DNA of 64,000 nucleotides. Origin: GCA-2748575 sp965222725. GTDB lineage: Bacteria; Pseudomonadota; Gammaproteobacteria; Pseudomonadales; Ketobacteraceae. Shown here piece after piece: positions 47,203 through 55,602 of the stretch. The stretch spans positions 3,720,001 through 3,784,000 of the forward strand of contig OZ244969.1 in the NCBI GenBank assembly GCA_965222725.1, given 5' to 3'. The stretch's first letter is position 1. Each line of letters begins with the position of its first letter. Below the pieces are notes generated by a model. It saw only the letters and a program-made list of their open reading frames with translations. It was not told the DNA's origin and did not search any database. Position numbers and translations under genes: made by a program.

Positions 47203-49938
47203 TCAGGGCGCCCCCAGGTACTTTCTGACTTCCCGCTCAGTAATGCGCCAGGCCCGGCCCAGATCCACCAGCTTCTGGTGTATGGCCGACATGTCGTCAT
47301 CCACAATGGCTTTTTCCAGGTCTTCCAGACAGTAGTGCAGGCTGTCCAACGACAGGTTGCCACTGGCACCTTTCATTTGGTGGGCGTAGTCCTGCGCCTG
47401 ATCCATATCACCCCTGCCGATAAAACCGGTAAGCACTTCCACCAGGTTGGGTGTGCGATTTATAAAATCGGTCAATAACGCCTGGTAGCGATCTGCCTTG
47501 CCCCGCAACCGTTTTACGCCGGATTTCACATCGATAAGGGCTTCATCAAAACCCTTTTCGGTAGTCGCTGCCGTAGTGCTGGTGGCCGGTTTAGCGGGCT
47601 CTGGTTCACCATAGGCCTCTTTGAACCTGTCGGTCTGAAAGAAGCTCAGCAACACCTGATAAACGTCCTGCATTTCTATGGGTTTCGCCAGGTAGCCGGA
47701 AAAACCTTTTTCACGGCAGTGCTGATCAAAACCCTGGCGGGCATGGGCCGTCATGGCGATAACAATATCGTCGCTGCGCTGCATTTCTTTGCGAATCACA
47801 TCCAGCACCTGATAGCCACTCATGCCGGGCATCTGAATATCCAGAAAGATGATATTGAAATCCTCTTCTTCAAGCAGGCGTATGCCTTCTTCGCCGTCGG
47901 TTGCCTCTGTGGTGGTGATGCCGCATTCATTGAGGATGCCTGTAATCACTTCCCGGTTCAGTGGCTGATCCTCAATAACCAGTGCATTGATATATTCGAA
48001 TACCGGCACCTGATTGCTGTGTTGCAGTGGCTGTTGCCGGAAGTGGTCAATTTCCGCAGCAGTAGGCACCTTGAAAGGAAGTGTCAGAGTAAAGAGTGAG
48101 CCTTCATGCAGGGTGGATTCAACACTGATGTCACCGCCCAGCGCATCTGCCAGTTTTTTGGAAATAGCAAGCCCCAGACCGGTGCCACCGTAGTTGCGGG
48201 CAATGGTATTGTCGGCCTGTTCAAAGGGAACGAATAACCTGCCCAGGTTTTCCTCTGCAATGCCAATGCCCGTATCCTGTACGGTCACTTCAATCCGATT
48301 GTTTTCCTGTAGCGTAAAGCGCACCGATACTTTTCCGCTGGCGGTGAATTTAATGGCATTGCCGATCAGGTTGGTAAGAATCTGCTTCCAGCGGGCGATA
48401 TCGGTAATAATGACTTCAGGAATGGTGTTGTCTGCCTCCATGGAAAAGTCCAGCCCCTTGGCCTCGGCGGTATAGCGGAATATATCATCCAGATCCGACA
48501 CCAGTTTGGCAAAACCCAGTGGATGCTCTTCCATTATCAGCTTGCCGGCATCGGCTTTTGACAGATCCAGAATATCGTTGATCAGATAGAGCAGTGACCT
48601 TGCCGCGTTGTTGATTTTACGCAGGTAGTTCCAGCGCTTTTCCTGATCCTGCGTGCGCAGGGACAGTTCCGACAGGCCGATGACGGCATTCAGCGGTGTT
48701 CTCAGTTCGTGGCTGATATTGGCAACAAAGGCAGATTTGGCTTTGGCGTATTCCAGGGCTTCTTCCTTGGCGTCTTCTAGTTCCCGGGTGCGGTCTTTGA
48801 CTTTTTGTTCCAGGGTCCGGGTGAGGTTTTGCAGATCCTGTGTTTTGTCTTTCACGGTTTTTTTCAGGGAACGGTTCAGGGCAATGGCGGTTACCGCCAA
48901 AAACAGGAGCACTATCATTACCGACAATGTGACTCGTAACCAGTGTTCCATGGCTTCAGTCTCGCCACTGTCCGGTTGATAAATAATATCCTGTGCCTGT
49001 AGCTGGGAGTCTATATGTCCGGCATGCCGGAAGTATTCGATGGTTTTCTGCCAGCGTTCCGGGCTGGTGTGGCCCATGCTGACCGTGGGGTAAAAGGAAA
49101 GTTCTTTTATCACTTCATACTGATGCAGGTTAAATGCCACCACATCTTCGTACCAGTCAAACTTTCTCGGGTAGTCCTTGTGAATCAGTTCGGCGATTTC
49201 CTGCGGGTTTTCCAGGGCGTAGCGCCAGCCCCGCAATGATGCTTCAAGAAACTTCCGTACGGCTTCCGGGTTCCGGGTAATGATCGCGTCTGATGCCAGC
49301 AGGGCGTCACCATAAAAATGCACCCCGTAATCACTGGCCTGAAAAATATCAAATGCCTGCTGCATTTCCTGCATTTGCCAGGTGGCAGATTCCAGATAGG
49401 TGGCGATCACATCGGTACGCTTGTCTGTCAGCAGTTCCAGCGAAGGCGGTTCGGACTGAATATCAAAATTTTCCGGCACACCACCGGTACTTTTCACAAT
49501 GGTGTGCAGTTCCACCGGGCCCCAGGATGGCTCGGTAATATTGATGCGCTTGCCGGCAAACTGCGCCGGGGTGGCGAACTCGCCCTTGCGTGTCACGAAC
49601 GCATAGGGGCTGGATTGATAGATGGTGGCAATGATTTTTGCGGGCAGGCCCTTGTCCAGTGCAATCAGCAAATCCGGACCGGCAACCGCAAAATCTGCAC
49701 GGCCGGAACGCAATTCATCAAACACGTTCAGCAGTTTTTTGTCGTCAGTCACCCGGGAGCGGATCTTTACCTTGAGGCCGGCCTCATCGTAATAGCCTTT
49801 CGCTCTGGCAGCATAATAGCCGGCGAACTGGAACTGATGGTCCCATTTCAGCTGCAGGGTAACCCGCGTGGGGGCTGACCATGCGTTTAGCGAAATAAGG
49901 CCTAGACTGATAATAAGAAGTCGACTGATTGATGTCAT
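47203..49938 (-). CDS. Hybrid sensor histidine kinase with NMT1/THI5-type periplasmic binding domain
   Basis: A 911-residue multidomain kinase: signal peptide (ISRLLIISLGLISLNAWSA), a periplasmic NMT1/THI5-like solute-binding domain (about 25-300; RVTLQLKWDHQFQFAGYYAA, ADFAVAGPDLLIAL), a membrane helix (about 328-348), a coiled coil, HisKA with ANISHELRTPLNAVIG (phospho-His about 411), HATPase (QILTNLIGNAIKFTASGKVS, NYGGTGLGLAISKKL), a REC domain with IIFLDIQMPGMSGYQ (Asp about 700) and an Hpt domain with AHQMKGASGNLSL (His about 855). NMT1 domains bind thiamine pyrimidine precursors or sulfonate-like compounds, so ligand-triggered phosphorelay is predicted. No response regulator gene is adjacent. 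ATG 49938 is chosen because the signal peptide starts there; a GTG at 49986 is also in frame. Confidence 0.9.
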   Translation of the reverse strand: MTSISRLLIISLGLISLNAWSAPTRVTLQLKWDHQFQFAGYYAARAKGYYDEAGLKVKIRSRVTDDKKLLNVFDELRSGRADFAVAGPDLLIALDKGLPAKIIATIYQSSPYAFVTRKGEFATPAQFAGKRINITEPSWGPVELHTIVKSTGGVPENFDIQSEPPSLELLTDKRTDVIATYLESATWQMQEMQQAFDIFQASDYGVHFYGDALLASDAIITRNPEAVRKFLEASLRGWRYALENPQEIAELIHKDYPRKFDWYEDVVAFNLHQYEVIKELSFYPTVSMGHTSPERWQKTIEYFRHAGHIDSQLQAQDIIYQPDSGETEAMEHWLRVTLSVMIVLLFLAVTAIALNRSLKKTVKDKTQDLQNLTRTLEQKVKDRTRELEDAKEEALEYAKAKSAFVANISHELRTPLNAVIGLSELSLRTQDQEKRWNYLRKINNAARSLLYLINDILDLSKADAGKLIMEEHPLGFAKLVSDLDDIFRYTAEAKGLDFSMEADNTIPEVIITDIARWKQILTNLIGNAIKFTASGKVSVRFTLQENNRIEVTVQDTGIGIAEENLGRLFVPFEQADNTIARNYGGTGLGLAISKKLADALGGDISVESTLHEGSLFTLTLPFKVPTAAEIDHFRQQPLQHSNQVPVFEYINALVIEDQPLNREVITGILNECGITTTEATDGEEGIRLLEEEDFNIIFLDIQMPGMSGYQVLDVIRKEMQRSDDIVIAMTAHARQGFDQHCREKGFSGYLAKPIEMQDVYQVLLSFFQTDRFKEAYGEPEPAKPATSTTAATTEKGFDEALIDVKSGVKRLRGKADRYQALLTDFINRTPNLVEVLTGFIGRGDMDQAQDYAHQMKGASGNLSLDSLHYCLEDLEKAIVDDDMSAIHQKLVDLGRAWRITEREVRKYLGAP

Positions 49939-50050
49939 GTAACGGATTGAACGTAATGGATTTTCACTCAGTATAGTCGCTGTCACTAAAGATCCACGGG
50001 CAGGCGCCGATAAAATTCAAACGGGATCATCAGGTAGTTGGTCATTGAAT

Positions 50051-52486
50051 ATGCCTAAGTTTTCAATTGTTTTTGCCTCTCAGGACCCTGGCAGCGACAG
50101 TTCGCGCTGGCTGCGGGAACAGGAGTCCGGTCAGGTAGAGGTAATCATCGCCCAGCTCAGCGGCGACTCTGACTGTTCACTGGTACTGGATCAGGCGCTG
50201 GCAGCTGCCAGTGGTGATTATATTGCGCTGGTGGATGAAACCCTTCAGGTGGGGATTCCCCACTGGCTGGAGCTGCTGCAGACACACCTGGAGAGTAGCC
50301 CCTATCAGGTGTTGGGGCTGTCGGGTTATGAACAGATTGTGCAGCAGGAAAACGTGGCTCATACCTGTGCCAAGGTGGTCACTCAGGTGGCCAGTGCGGC
50401 GGGCAACGGCATTGCCACCTACAGTGCCAGCCGGTTCTTCGGTAATGCCCATGTAAAGGAAGTGGTCATCATTGACGGCCGCTGCATGTTTGCCCGCAAG
50501 TCGCTGTTTCAGCACTATCCCGTGGAATGCGGGCATTATTCTTCCCTTACCCAGACGCTTTTTCAGTATCAGATACGACTGGCCCTGGAGCTGGGTCAGG
50601 CGCAGGGCGTATTGCTGGGTATTTCCCACGAAATTTCCGATGACTCCCCCTGGCGCGATCAGACTCTGCTGAATGATTACTGGGATCCCCGTTACCAGCA
50701 TCTGCTGCCTCTGGATTGCCTGCAGCTTTCCATGTGGCGCCTGAATCTCAGGGCACTGAGCAGCTTTGATGCCGCAGCAGCGGATCAGCTGTTGTTTCTG
50801 CTTTCCCGGGACAAGGGCGCCCGTTTTCAATATCGCGATCACAACCGGGTATCCGCTGTAAAAGGTGACCAGATTGCGTTGATTGTTGATCATTTCAATG
50901 AAGTGGAAACCCTGCCGGACGGCGACACCTTTGTGGTGTGCGGTGCCGGTACCGGCTTTTTGATACAGCAATTGCTGAACCCGCCCGGCAACGAAGTGAT
51001 GGTGGTGGAGCCGGAATACGGACTTATCTGTGAGCTGTTGAAATATTACGACTGGAGCGATGCCCTGAGCGAAGGCCGGCTGCGGTTTATGCCGCTGATT
51101 ACCGGCACCCATGAGGTGGATGAGGTTACCGCCAATCAAACCACCCGGTTGTTGCAGGTGGTGCTGGATAAAACCCACCGCACCACCAGCGTTATTCGCG
51201 GTTACTCCTACCATCTGAATTCCCCCTGGTTCCGGCGGATAGAGCAAGGCCTGGTACAGTTCGTTCACCAGAAAAACGGGGTGAAAACCTGGATTGGTCA
51301 ACGCAAAAACGTGTACGACGTAACCATTGTCAGTCCCAAATGCGCGATCTTTGCCAACCTGGCCCAGTGCTTTAATGATCTGGGTTTACGCACCCGGCTA
51401 TTCAACGTGCCGGACAAGCCGGATCAGTTGTCGGTGGATCAGATTCAGAATCTGCTGATGCAGCTGGCGGTGGATGGCAGCAGTCTTACCCTGTGTCGTA
51501 ACCGCAGTTTTTTTGAAACGGAGAATGTCCGCAAGGCTGCCTCTCTGGAACGGTATCTGGACGGCAAACTGGTGAACTGGTGGTGGGACGTACCCAATGT
51601 TGCCAGTTTTATCGATTTTAATGATCCCATGGTGAATTCCGAAAACATCGGCTTTGCCGTGGATATTCTGAATGTGCTCCCCAACGGCTCGCACTGGTTG
51701 CCACCGGCAGCAAGGGTTAACTTTTGCCGGGAGCGGCAACCGGACACACCCTGGCTGTTTGATGTGTCTTTCGTGGGCCAGAGCCGGATTCCGCTGATGT
51801 TCAACAATCTGCAGGCCGTTATCCAGTTTCTGCAGTTGCAGTGTGGTGGCGTGCCGCAACGGTTGGTAAGGGCACTGCTCAAGCCGGCGAACTTTTGCCA
51901 GTTGCACCAGGACATCTGTCAGCTGGAGCCGGAGTTTGATGGCCTGCTGAATGATCTGAGTGGGGTGGCGCCCGCCCATGTGTATTTTTTCCGTTATATC
52001 TATGCCATGGCCAAGACCGCGGCTTTCCGCGTGGCGGCAATTGAAACCCTGTTTGCCGGCGGAGTGACAGTGAATGTGTTTGGTGATCCTTCTTGGGTGA
52101 GCTTCGGGGTGGTGCCGGAGCGGCATTTTCACGGGGTGGCTGCCGTTGACGATCTGCCGTCGATTTACCAGGGCTCAAGGCTGAACCTGAATCTGAACTT
52201 TATGCAGGTGTCCTCAACGGTGAACCCCAAGGTGTTTGACATACTGGCCTGCGACGGCGCTGTGATCACGGACTACCGTCCGGAGCTGGATGTGCTCTTT
52301 CCGGAGGGTGAACCGGGTCCGTTGGCATTCCGCAACCTGAATGAGCTGGTGCCCATGGTGAAAAATGCGCTGGGAATCAAGAGTATAGAGCCCTGGCATG
52401 CGGCGGGGCACCTGATTCGCAGCCGCCATACCCTGTTGCACCGGGCCCGCTGGCTGGCGGATGCCTACCTGCCCGGAAAGTTATAA
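50051..52486 (+). CDS. Composite glycosyltransferase: GT2-like, Maf/DUF115-like and CgeB-type GT parts
   Basis: An 811-residue protein with three parts. Residues 1-180 look like a divergent family 2 glycosyltransferase (QVEVIIAQLSGDSD, ASGDYIALVDETLQVG). Residues about 265-400 resemble the N-terminal Rossmann-like part of Maf/DUF115 motility-accessory glycosyltransferases (DTFVVCGAGTGFLIQQL, EVMVVEPEYGLICELLKYYD). The last 350 residues look like a CgeB/Glyco_trans_1_2 enzyme (WWWDVPNVASF, DVSFVGQSRIPLM, VFGDPSWVSFG, LPSIYQGSRLNLNLN, VNPKVFDILACDGAVITDY). The Maf and CgeB combination is seen in proteins that glycosylate flagellin or surface structures, but no flagellar or polysaccharide genes lie here. 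The gene is isolated; the acceptor is unknown. ATG 50051 or a TTG 6 nt upstream could be the start. Confidence 0.72.
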   Translation: MPKFSIVFASQDPGSDSSRWLREQESGQVEVIIAQLSGDSDCSLVLDQALAAASGDYIALVDETLQVGIPHWLELLQTHLESSPYQVLGLSGYEQIVQQENVAHTCAKVVTQVASAAGNGIATYSASRFFGNAHVKEVVIIDGRCMFARKSLFQHYPVECGHYSSLTQTLFQYQIRLALELGQAQGVLLGISHEISDDSPWRDQTLLNDYWDPRYQHLLPLDCLQLSMWRLNLRALSSFDAAAADQLLFLLSRDKGARFQYRDHNRVSAVKGDQIALIVDHFNEVETLPDGDTFVVCGAGTGFLIQQLLNPPGNEVMVVEPEYGLICELLKYYDWSDALSEGRLRFMPLITGTHEVDEVTANQTTRLLQVVLDKTHRTTSVIRGYSYHLNSPWFRRIEQGLVQFVHQKNGVKTWIGQRKNVYDVTIVSPKCAIFANLAQCFNDLGLRTRLFNVPDKPDQLSVDQIQNLLMQLAVDGSSLTLCRNRSFFETENVRKAASLERYLDGKLVNWWWDVPNVASFIDFNDPMVNSENIGFAVDILNVLPNGSHWLPPAARVNFCRERQPDTPWLFDVSFVGQSRIPLMFNNLQAVIQFLQLQCGGVPQRLVRALLKPANFCQLHQDICQLEPEFDGLLNDLSGVAPAHVYFFRYIYAMAKTAAFRVAAIETLFAGGVTVNVFGDPSWVSFGVVPERHFHGVAAVDDLPSIYQGSRLNLNLNFMQVSSTVNPKVFDILACDGAVITDYRPELDVLFPEGEPGPLAFRNLNELVPMVKNALGIKSIEPWHAAGHLIRSRHTLLHRARWLADAYLPGKL

Positions 52487-52579
52487 AGTTCTATAAAAAC
52501 AACAAGCTATAAGAAAAAATTCAGGGAAAAAAACAGCAAATATAATTAGGGGTCCCGGAAAATGGTCTAGTATTAAATC

Positions 52580-54637
52580 ATGGCAACCATTTGTGAGTTT
52601 GATTTAATGCGACAGATTAGACTAATCCACTCTCCTTGGCTGTTTTCATCTTTTCTCTTTATTGTGCTTGGGGTTATGGCCAGCGGCCAGGCCCGTGCCG
52701 ATAAATTTGATGATGCGGTGAACCATTACCTGCGCGGGTTTGAAGCCTGCAAGGAAGCCAGTGGTCTGTTGCGTTCCAATCAGGTCAGCAAGGCCAAAAC
52801 CAAGCTCAACGACTACAAACGCTATTTTGATGAAGCCCAGAAAATGGATCCCTCCATTGTGAAAACCCAGAAACGGGGCATGGAGGGTAACATCCTGTTC
52901 TGTCAGCGGGTGCAACAGCAACTGGAAGTGGAAGAGGGCACACCCTTCATGGACAGAGCCGTTGAACATTGTGACCTGGCTCAGAAAGCACTGAAAGCCA
53001 AAGACCCCACCTCGGCCCAGGCCAACCTGGATCAGTTCAAGGAACTGAGCGCCAAAGCGTTTGAAGTGGCGCCTGCCATGAAAGATATTTTCTCTATCAC
53101 CAGCCAGGTACGCCGCTGTGAACGTTTGCAGAAAAAGGTGTCCCGTATTTCAGAAACCGTGGAAACCGAAAAGCTGGCCATAGAAAACGTGAAGGAAGAG
53201 AGCGCCGCTTACATTGCTGCCTGTCTGGAAGCGGAAAAGCAGCTGAATTCCCGCGCCGTGGACGACGCCTTGTTAAAGAATGTGAATTCCGCTCTGCGCA
53301 GCGCCAAATCCCACAAAAAGAATACCCGGGACGAAAGCCTGGCGTTTGAGATTTTTGCCGATCAGACAGACCATCCCGCCAAGCCTTTGGTGGAAGGTAA
53401 CCTTGGTAAGGGCGATGAGTGTGTTGCCCGCGTGGAAAAATCCATTAACAGCAAAGAACGGGAACTGGCCAATATCAAAGCCAAGTTTGATAAATATGCC
53501 GATCAGCTGGTGGAAGCCGGCAAAACCTGTGAAGACGCCAAGGCCAAAGCCAATTCCGCTCCCAGTGACACCACTTACGTCAGCGCCCGTAAAACGTTCC
53601 AGCAAGCGCAGTTGATCAACAATCGTGTACGGGATGACCTGAAAGGCGACAAGGATTATGAAACCTATTCCAGCTGGCCCCAGGTCAAGTCTATAGACCG
53701 TCAGCTGAGTAATGTGGCCTCCTGTATATCCGGTACCAATAAATCAATCGGTGCCATGTTTGCCACCTTGCAGGCAGAAAAACAGGCACGGGAAAAAGCA
53801 GAGCAGCAAAAACAGGCAGCGGCTCAGGCGGAAGAACGCCGCAAAGCGGAAGAAGAAGCCAAACGCCGTGCCGAAGAAGAACGCCTGGCTCGCCAGGCTG
53901 TTGAGCAGGCCACCGCTGCCGCAAAAGCTGATGCCGAAGCCAAAGCCGCCGCTGCCGCAGAAGCAGCGGCCAAAGCTGCCGCGGCCGCGGCCGCCGCATT
54001 GGCGAAAGAAGAAGATGAACGCAAAGCTGCCGAAGAAAGGGCCAAAGGCACGGTCAGCTCCGCCGGTATCGGTGGCGTGAACAAGGTCAAGGGTTCCATC
54101 ACGTTCGATGGTCTGATCGCGGATCATGCGGTGTTTTATGTGGAAGACGGTTCCAGCGCACCCGGCAGTGTGGATGTGGAACTGGATAAAACCGGTTTTG
54201 ATAAAGACGTTTATGTGGCGGGTGATGGTGCCAATATAGAGATCCGTAACAAGGATAATGCCCTGCACCGCATCACGGCGAACGACGACTATCGTGGTTA
54301 CTCAGACAACCTGGTACGCATCTACCCGCGCCAGCGCAAACGCGCAAAAGTAGCCTGGCCGGTGAACACCATGGTGAGTATTCGCAGTGAGCGTGGTGTG
54401 TTAACCGCCAGTTACATCGCCCATGTGAACAGCGGCACGTTTCAGCATATTCCGTTTAACGTGGGTAAAAACACCTTCGATTTTGAGTTCGACGGCAGTG
54501 GCAAAGGCACCAAGGCTTACCTGATCATGCCGGGTTACGATACGGTGGAATTTGATTTTGGCGAAGGCAGCCAGCAAACCAAGCCCATTATTCAGAACCA
54601 GGCACCGGTGGGCAGCGTCAGAGTCAGCGCCCAGTAG
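52580..54637 (+). CDS. Large exported helical/coiled-coil protein with Ala-Lys-Glu-rich linker and beta-rich C-terminal domain
   Basis: A 685-residue protein that I cannot assign to a family. A hydrophobic signal (SPWLFSSFLFIVLGVMASGQARA) ends near residue 40. Residues 41-400 are helical with spaced cysteines (FEACKEAS, LFCQRVQ, EHCDLAQ, VRRCERLQ, AACLEAEK, DECVARV, GKTCEDAK, SCISGT), one in each roughly 50-residue repeat, suggesting tandem helical hairpins. Residues about 400-495 are a charged, Ala-rich coiled-coil linker like the TolA stalk (AEERRKAEEEAKRRAEEE). Residues 500-685 form a beta-rich domain with KVKGSITFDGLIADHAVFYV and EIRNKDNALHRITAND, resembling a cupredoxin-like fold. It ends in a strong terminator. 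ATG at 52607 is an alternative start. Confidence 0.6.
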   Translation: MATICEFDLMRQIRLIHSPWLFSSFLFIVLGVMASGQARADKFDDAVNHYLRGFEACKEASGLLRSNQVSKAKTKLNDYKRYFDEAQKMDPSIVKTQKRGMEGNILFCQRVQQQLEVEEGTPFMDRAVEHCDLAQKALKAKDPTSAQANLDQFKELSAKAFEVAPAMKDIFSITSQVRRCERLQKKVSRISETVETEKLAIENVKEESAAYIAACLEAEKQLNSRAVDDALLKNVNSALRSAKSHKKNTRDESLAFEIFADQTDHPAKPLVEGNLGKGDECVARVEKSINSKERELANIKAKFDKYADQLVEAGKTCEDAKAKANSAPSDTTYVSARKTFQQAQLINNRVRDDLKGDKDYETYSSWPQVKSIDRQLSNVASCISGTNKSIGAMFATLQAEKQAREKAEQQKQAAAQAEERRKAEEEAKRRAEEERLARQAVEQATAAAKADAEAKAAAAAEAAAKAAAAAAAALAKEEDERKAAEERAKGTVSSAGIGGVNKVKGSITFDGLIADHAVFYVEDGSSAPGSVDVELDKTGFDKDVYVAGDGANIEIRNKDNALHRITANDDYRGYSDNLVRIYPRQRKRAKVAWPVNTMVSIRSERGVLTASYIAHVNSGTFQHIPFNVGKNTFDFEFDGSGKGTKAYLIMPGYDTVEFDFGEGSQQTKPIIQNQAPVGSVRVSAQ

Positions 54638-54682
54638 CCCTTCAGTTCACCCGTACTTGTCCAAACCGGACTTGTCCAAACT

Positions 54683-54714
54683 GTAAAAGAGCCGCTATGA
54701 TGCGGCTCTTTTAC
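54683..54714 (+). terminator. Strong rho-independent terminator
   Basis: GTAAAAGAGCCGC and GCGGCTCTTTTAC form a perfect 13-bp stem with a 6-nt loop. It ends the gene at 52580-54637. It contains the upstream ATG (54697) of the next frame, which argues that translation of the MBL gene begins later, at 54733. Confidence 0.9.
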
Positions 54715-54732
54715 GTTAGAAACGAGGTAACC

Positions 54733-55602
54733 GTGGCTTACAAAATTCATCACCTGAATACCGCAACCCTGTGCCCCGGAACCCAGCGCCTGCTGCACGG
54801 TAAGGGCAGTCTGGTCAGGAAAGGCAAGCTGGTGTGCCACTGCCTGCTGGTGGAGACTGACGATGGTCTGGTGCTGGTGGATACCGGTTTCGGGATGGAT
54901 GATGTGTTGCACGGGGATCTGAAAGACAAGATTTCCATGGCATCGCTTGGGGCCATTGGTAATCCGGAAGAATGCGCGGTATCCCAGATCAAAAAACTGG
55001 GGTTTCGCCCCGATGATGTGCGCCACATTATTCTGACCCACCTGGATACGGACCACGCCGGCGGCATCAAGGACTTTCCCCATGCCGCTGTGCATGTTCA
55101 CCAGAATGAATTTATTGCCGGTATGAAACCTATTACCTGGTTCGAGAAGGTGCGTTACCAGCCCAAGCACTGGCGCCACCAGCCTAACTGGAAAACCCAT
55201 CAGCCGGTGGGGGAGAAGTGGCACGGTTTTGATTCGGTTAGCCTGTTAAGCAGTGAACTCTACGATATTCTGCTGATCCCCCTTACGGGGCACAGCCGAG
55301 GCCACAGTGGCGTGGCAATCTCCACTACCGAAGGCTGGCTGCTGCATTGTGGCGATGCCTATTTTTCCCATCAGGAAATCAAGAACGACAAACCTTACTG
55401 CCCACCCATGCTGGAAGCGGTGCAGGCCATGGATGAAATCTGCCGGGCGGATCGTATTTACAATCAGCAGCGCTTGCGGGAACTGTATTTGTCGCACCCG
55501 CAGGATATTCGCCTGATCTGTTCCCACGACCATGAAGAGTTTGGCGATTGCTGCCATTACAACGCCTTTCTGGGCCACTCACGTACTGAAACGGTAGGGT
55601 AA
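54733..55602 (+). CDS. MBL-fold metallo-hydrolase (lactonase-like)
   Basis: A 289-residue metallo-beta-lactamase fold protein. It has LVETDDGLVLVDTGFGMDDV (about 38-57), the Zn-ligand motif ILTHLDTDHAGGI (about 100-110), the second histidine in LTGHSRGHSGVAI, the bridging Asp in LHCGDAYF and the last His in ICSHDHEEF. The HxDxDHxGG arrangement fits the quorum-quenching lactonase/quinolone-hydrolase part of the superfamily, but substrates vary widely. GTG 54733 is preferred to ATG 54697 because GAGG precedes it and the earlier ATG lies in the loop of the upstream terminator. It converges with the ScfR-type regulator and the two coding regions overlap by 24 bp. Confidence 0.85.
   Translation: MAYKIHHLNTATLCPGTQRLLHGKGSLVRKGKLVCHCLLVETDDGLVLVDTGFGMDDVLHGDLKDKISMASLGAIGNPEECAVSQIKKLGFRPDDVRHIILTHLDTDHAGGIKDFPHAAVHVHQNEFIAGMKPITWFEKVRYQPKHWRHQPNWKTHQPVGEKWHGFDSVSLLSSELYDILLIPLTGHSRGHSGVAISTTEGWLLHCGDAYFSHQEIKNDKPYCPPMLEAVQAMDEICRADRIYNQQRLRELYLSHPQDIRLICSHDHEEFGDCCHYNAFLGHSRTETVG

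Noticed and set aside
50177..51301. Minus-strand open frame (374 codons) opposite the composite glycosyltransferase
   Set aside because: Gln/His-rich antisense shadow; the plus-strand frame has clear domain motifs across the same span.
53744..54268. Minus-strand Phe/Gly/Cys-rich open frame over the Ala-rich linker
   Set aside because: It comes from reading the repetitive GCx/GAA codons in antisense; low-complexity artefact.
54655..54681. 12-bp direct repeat ACTTGTCCAAAC (two copies, 15 bp apart)
   Set aside because: It lies between a stop codon and a terminator, is short, and has no visible regulatory context; probably a local duplication.
54697..54732. ATG start of the MBL hydrolase at 54697
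   Set aside because: It lies in the loop of a strong terminator; GTG 54733 has its own ribosome-binding site.
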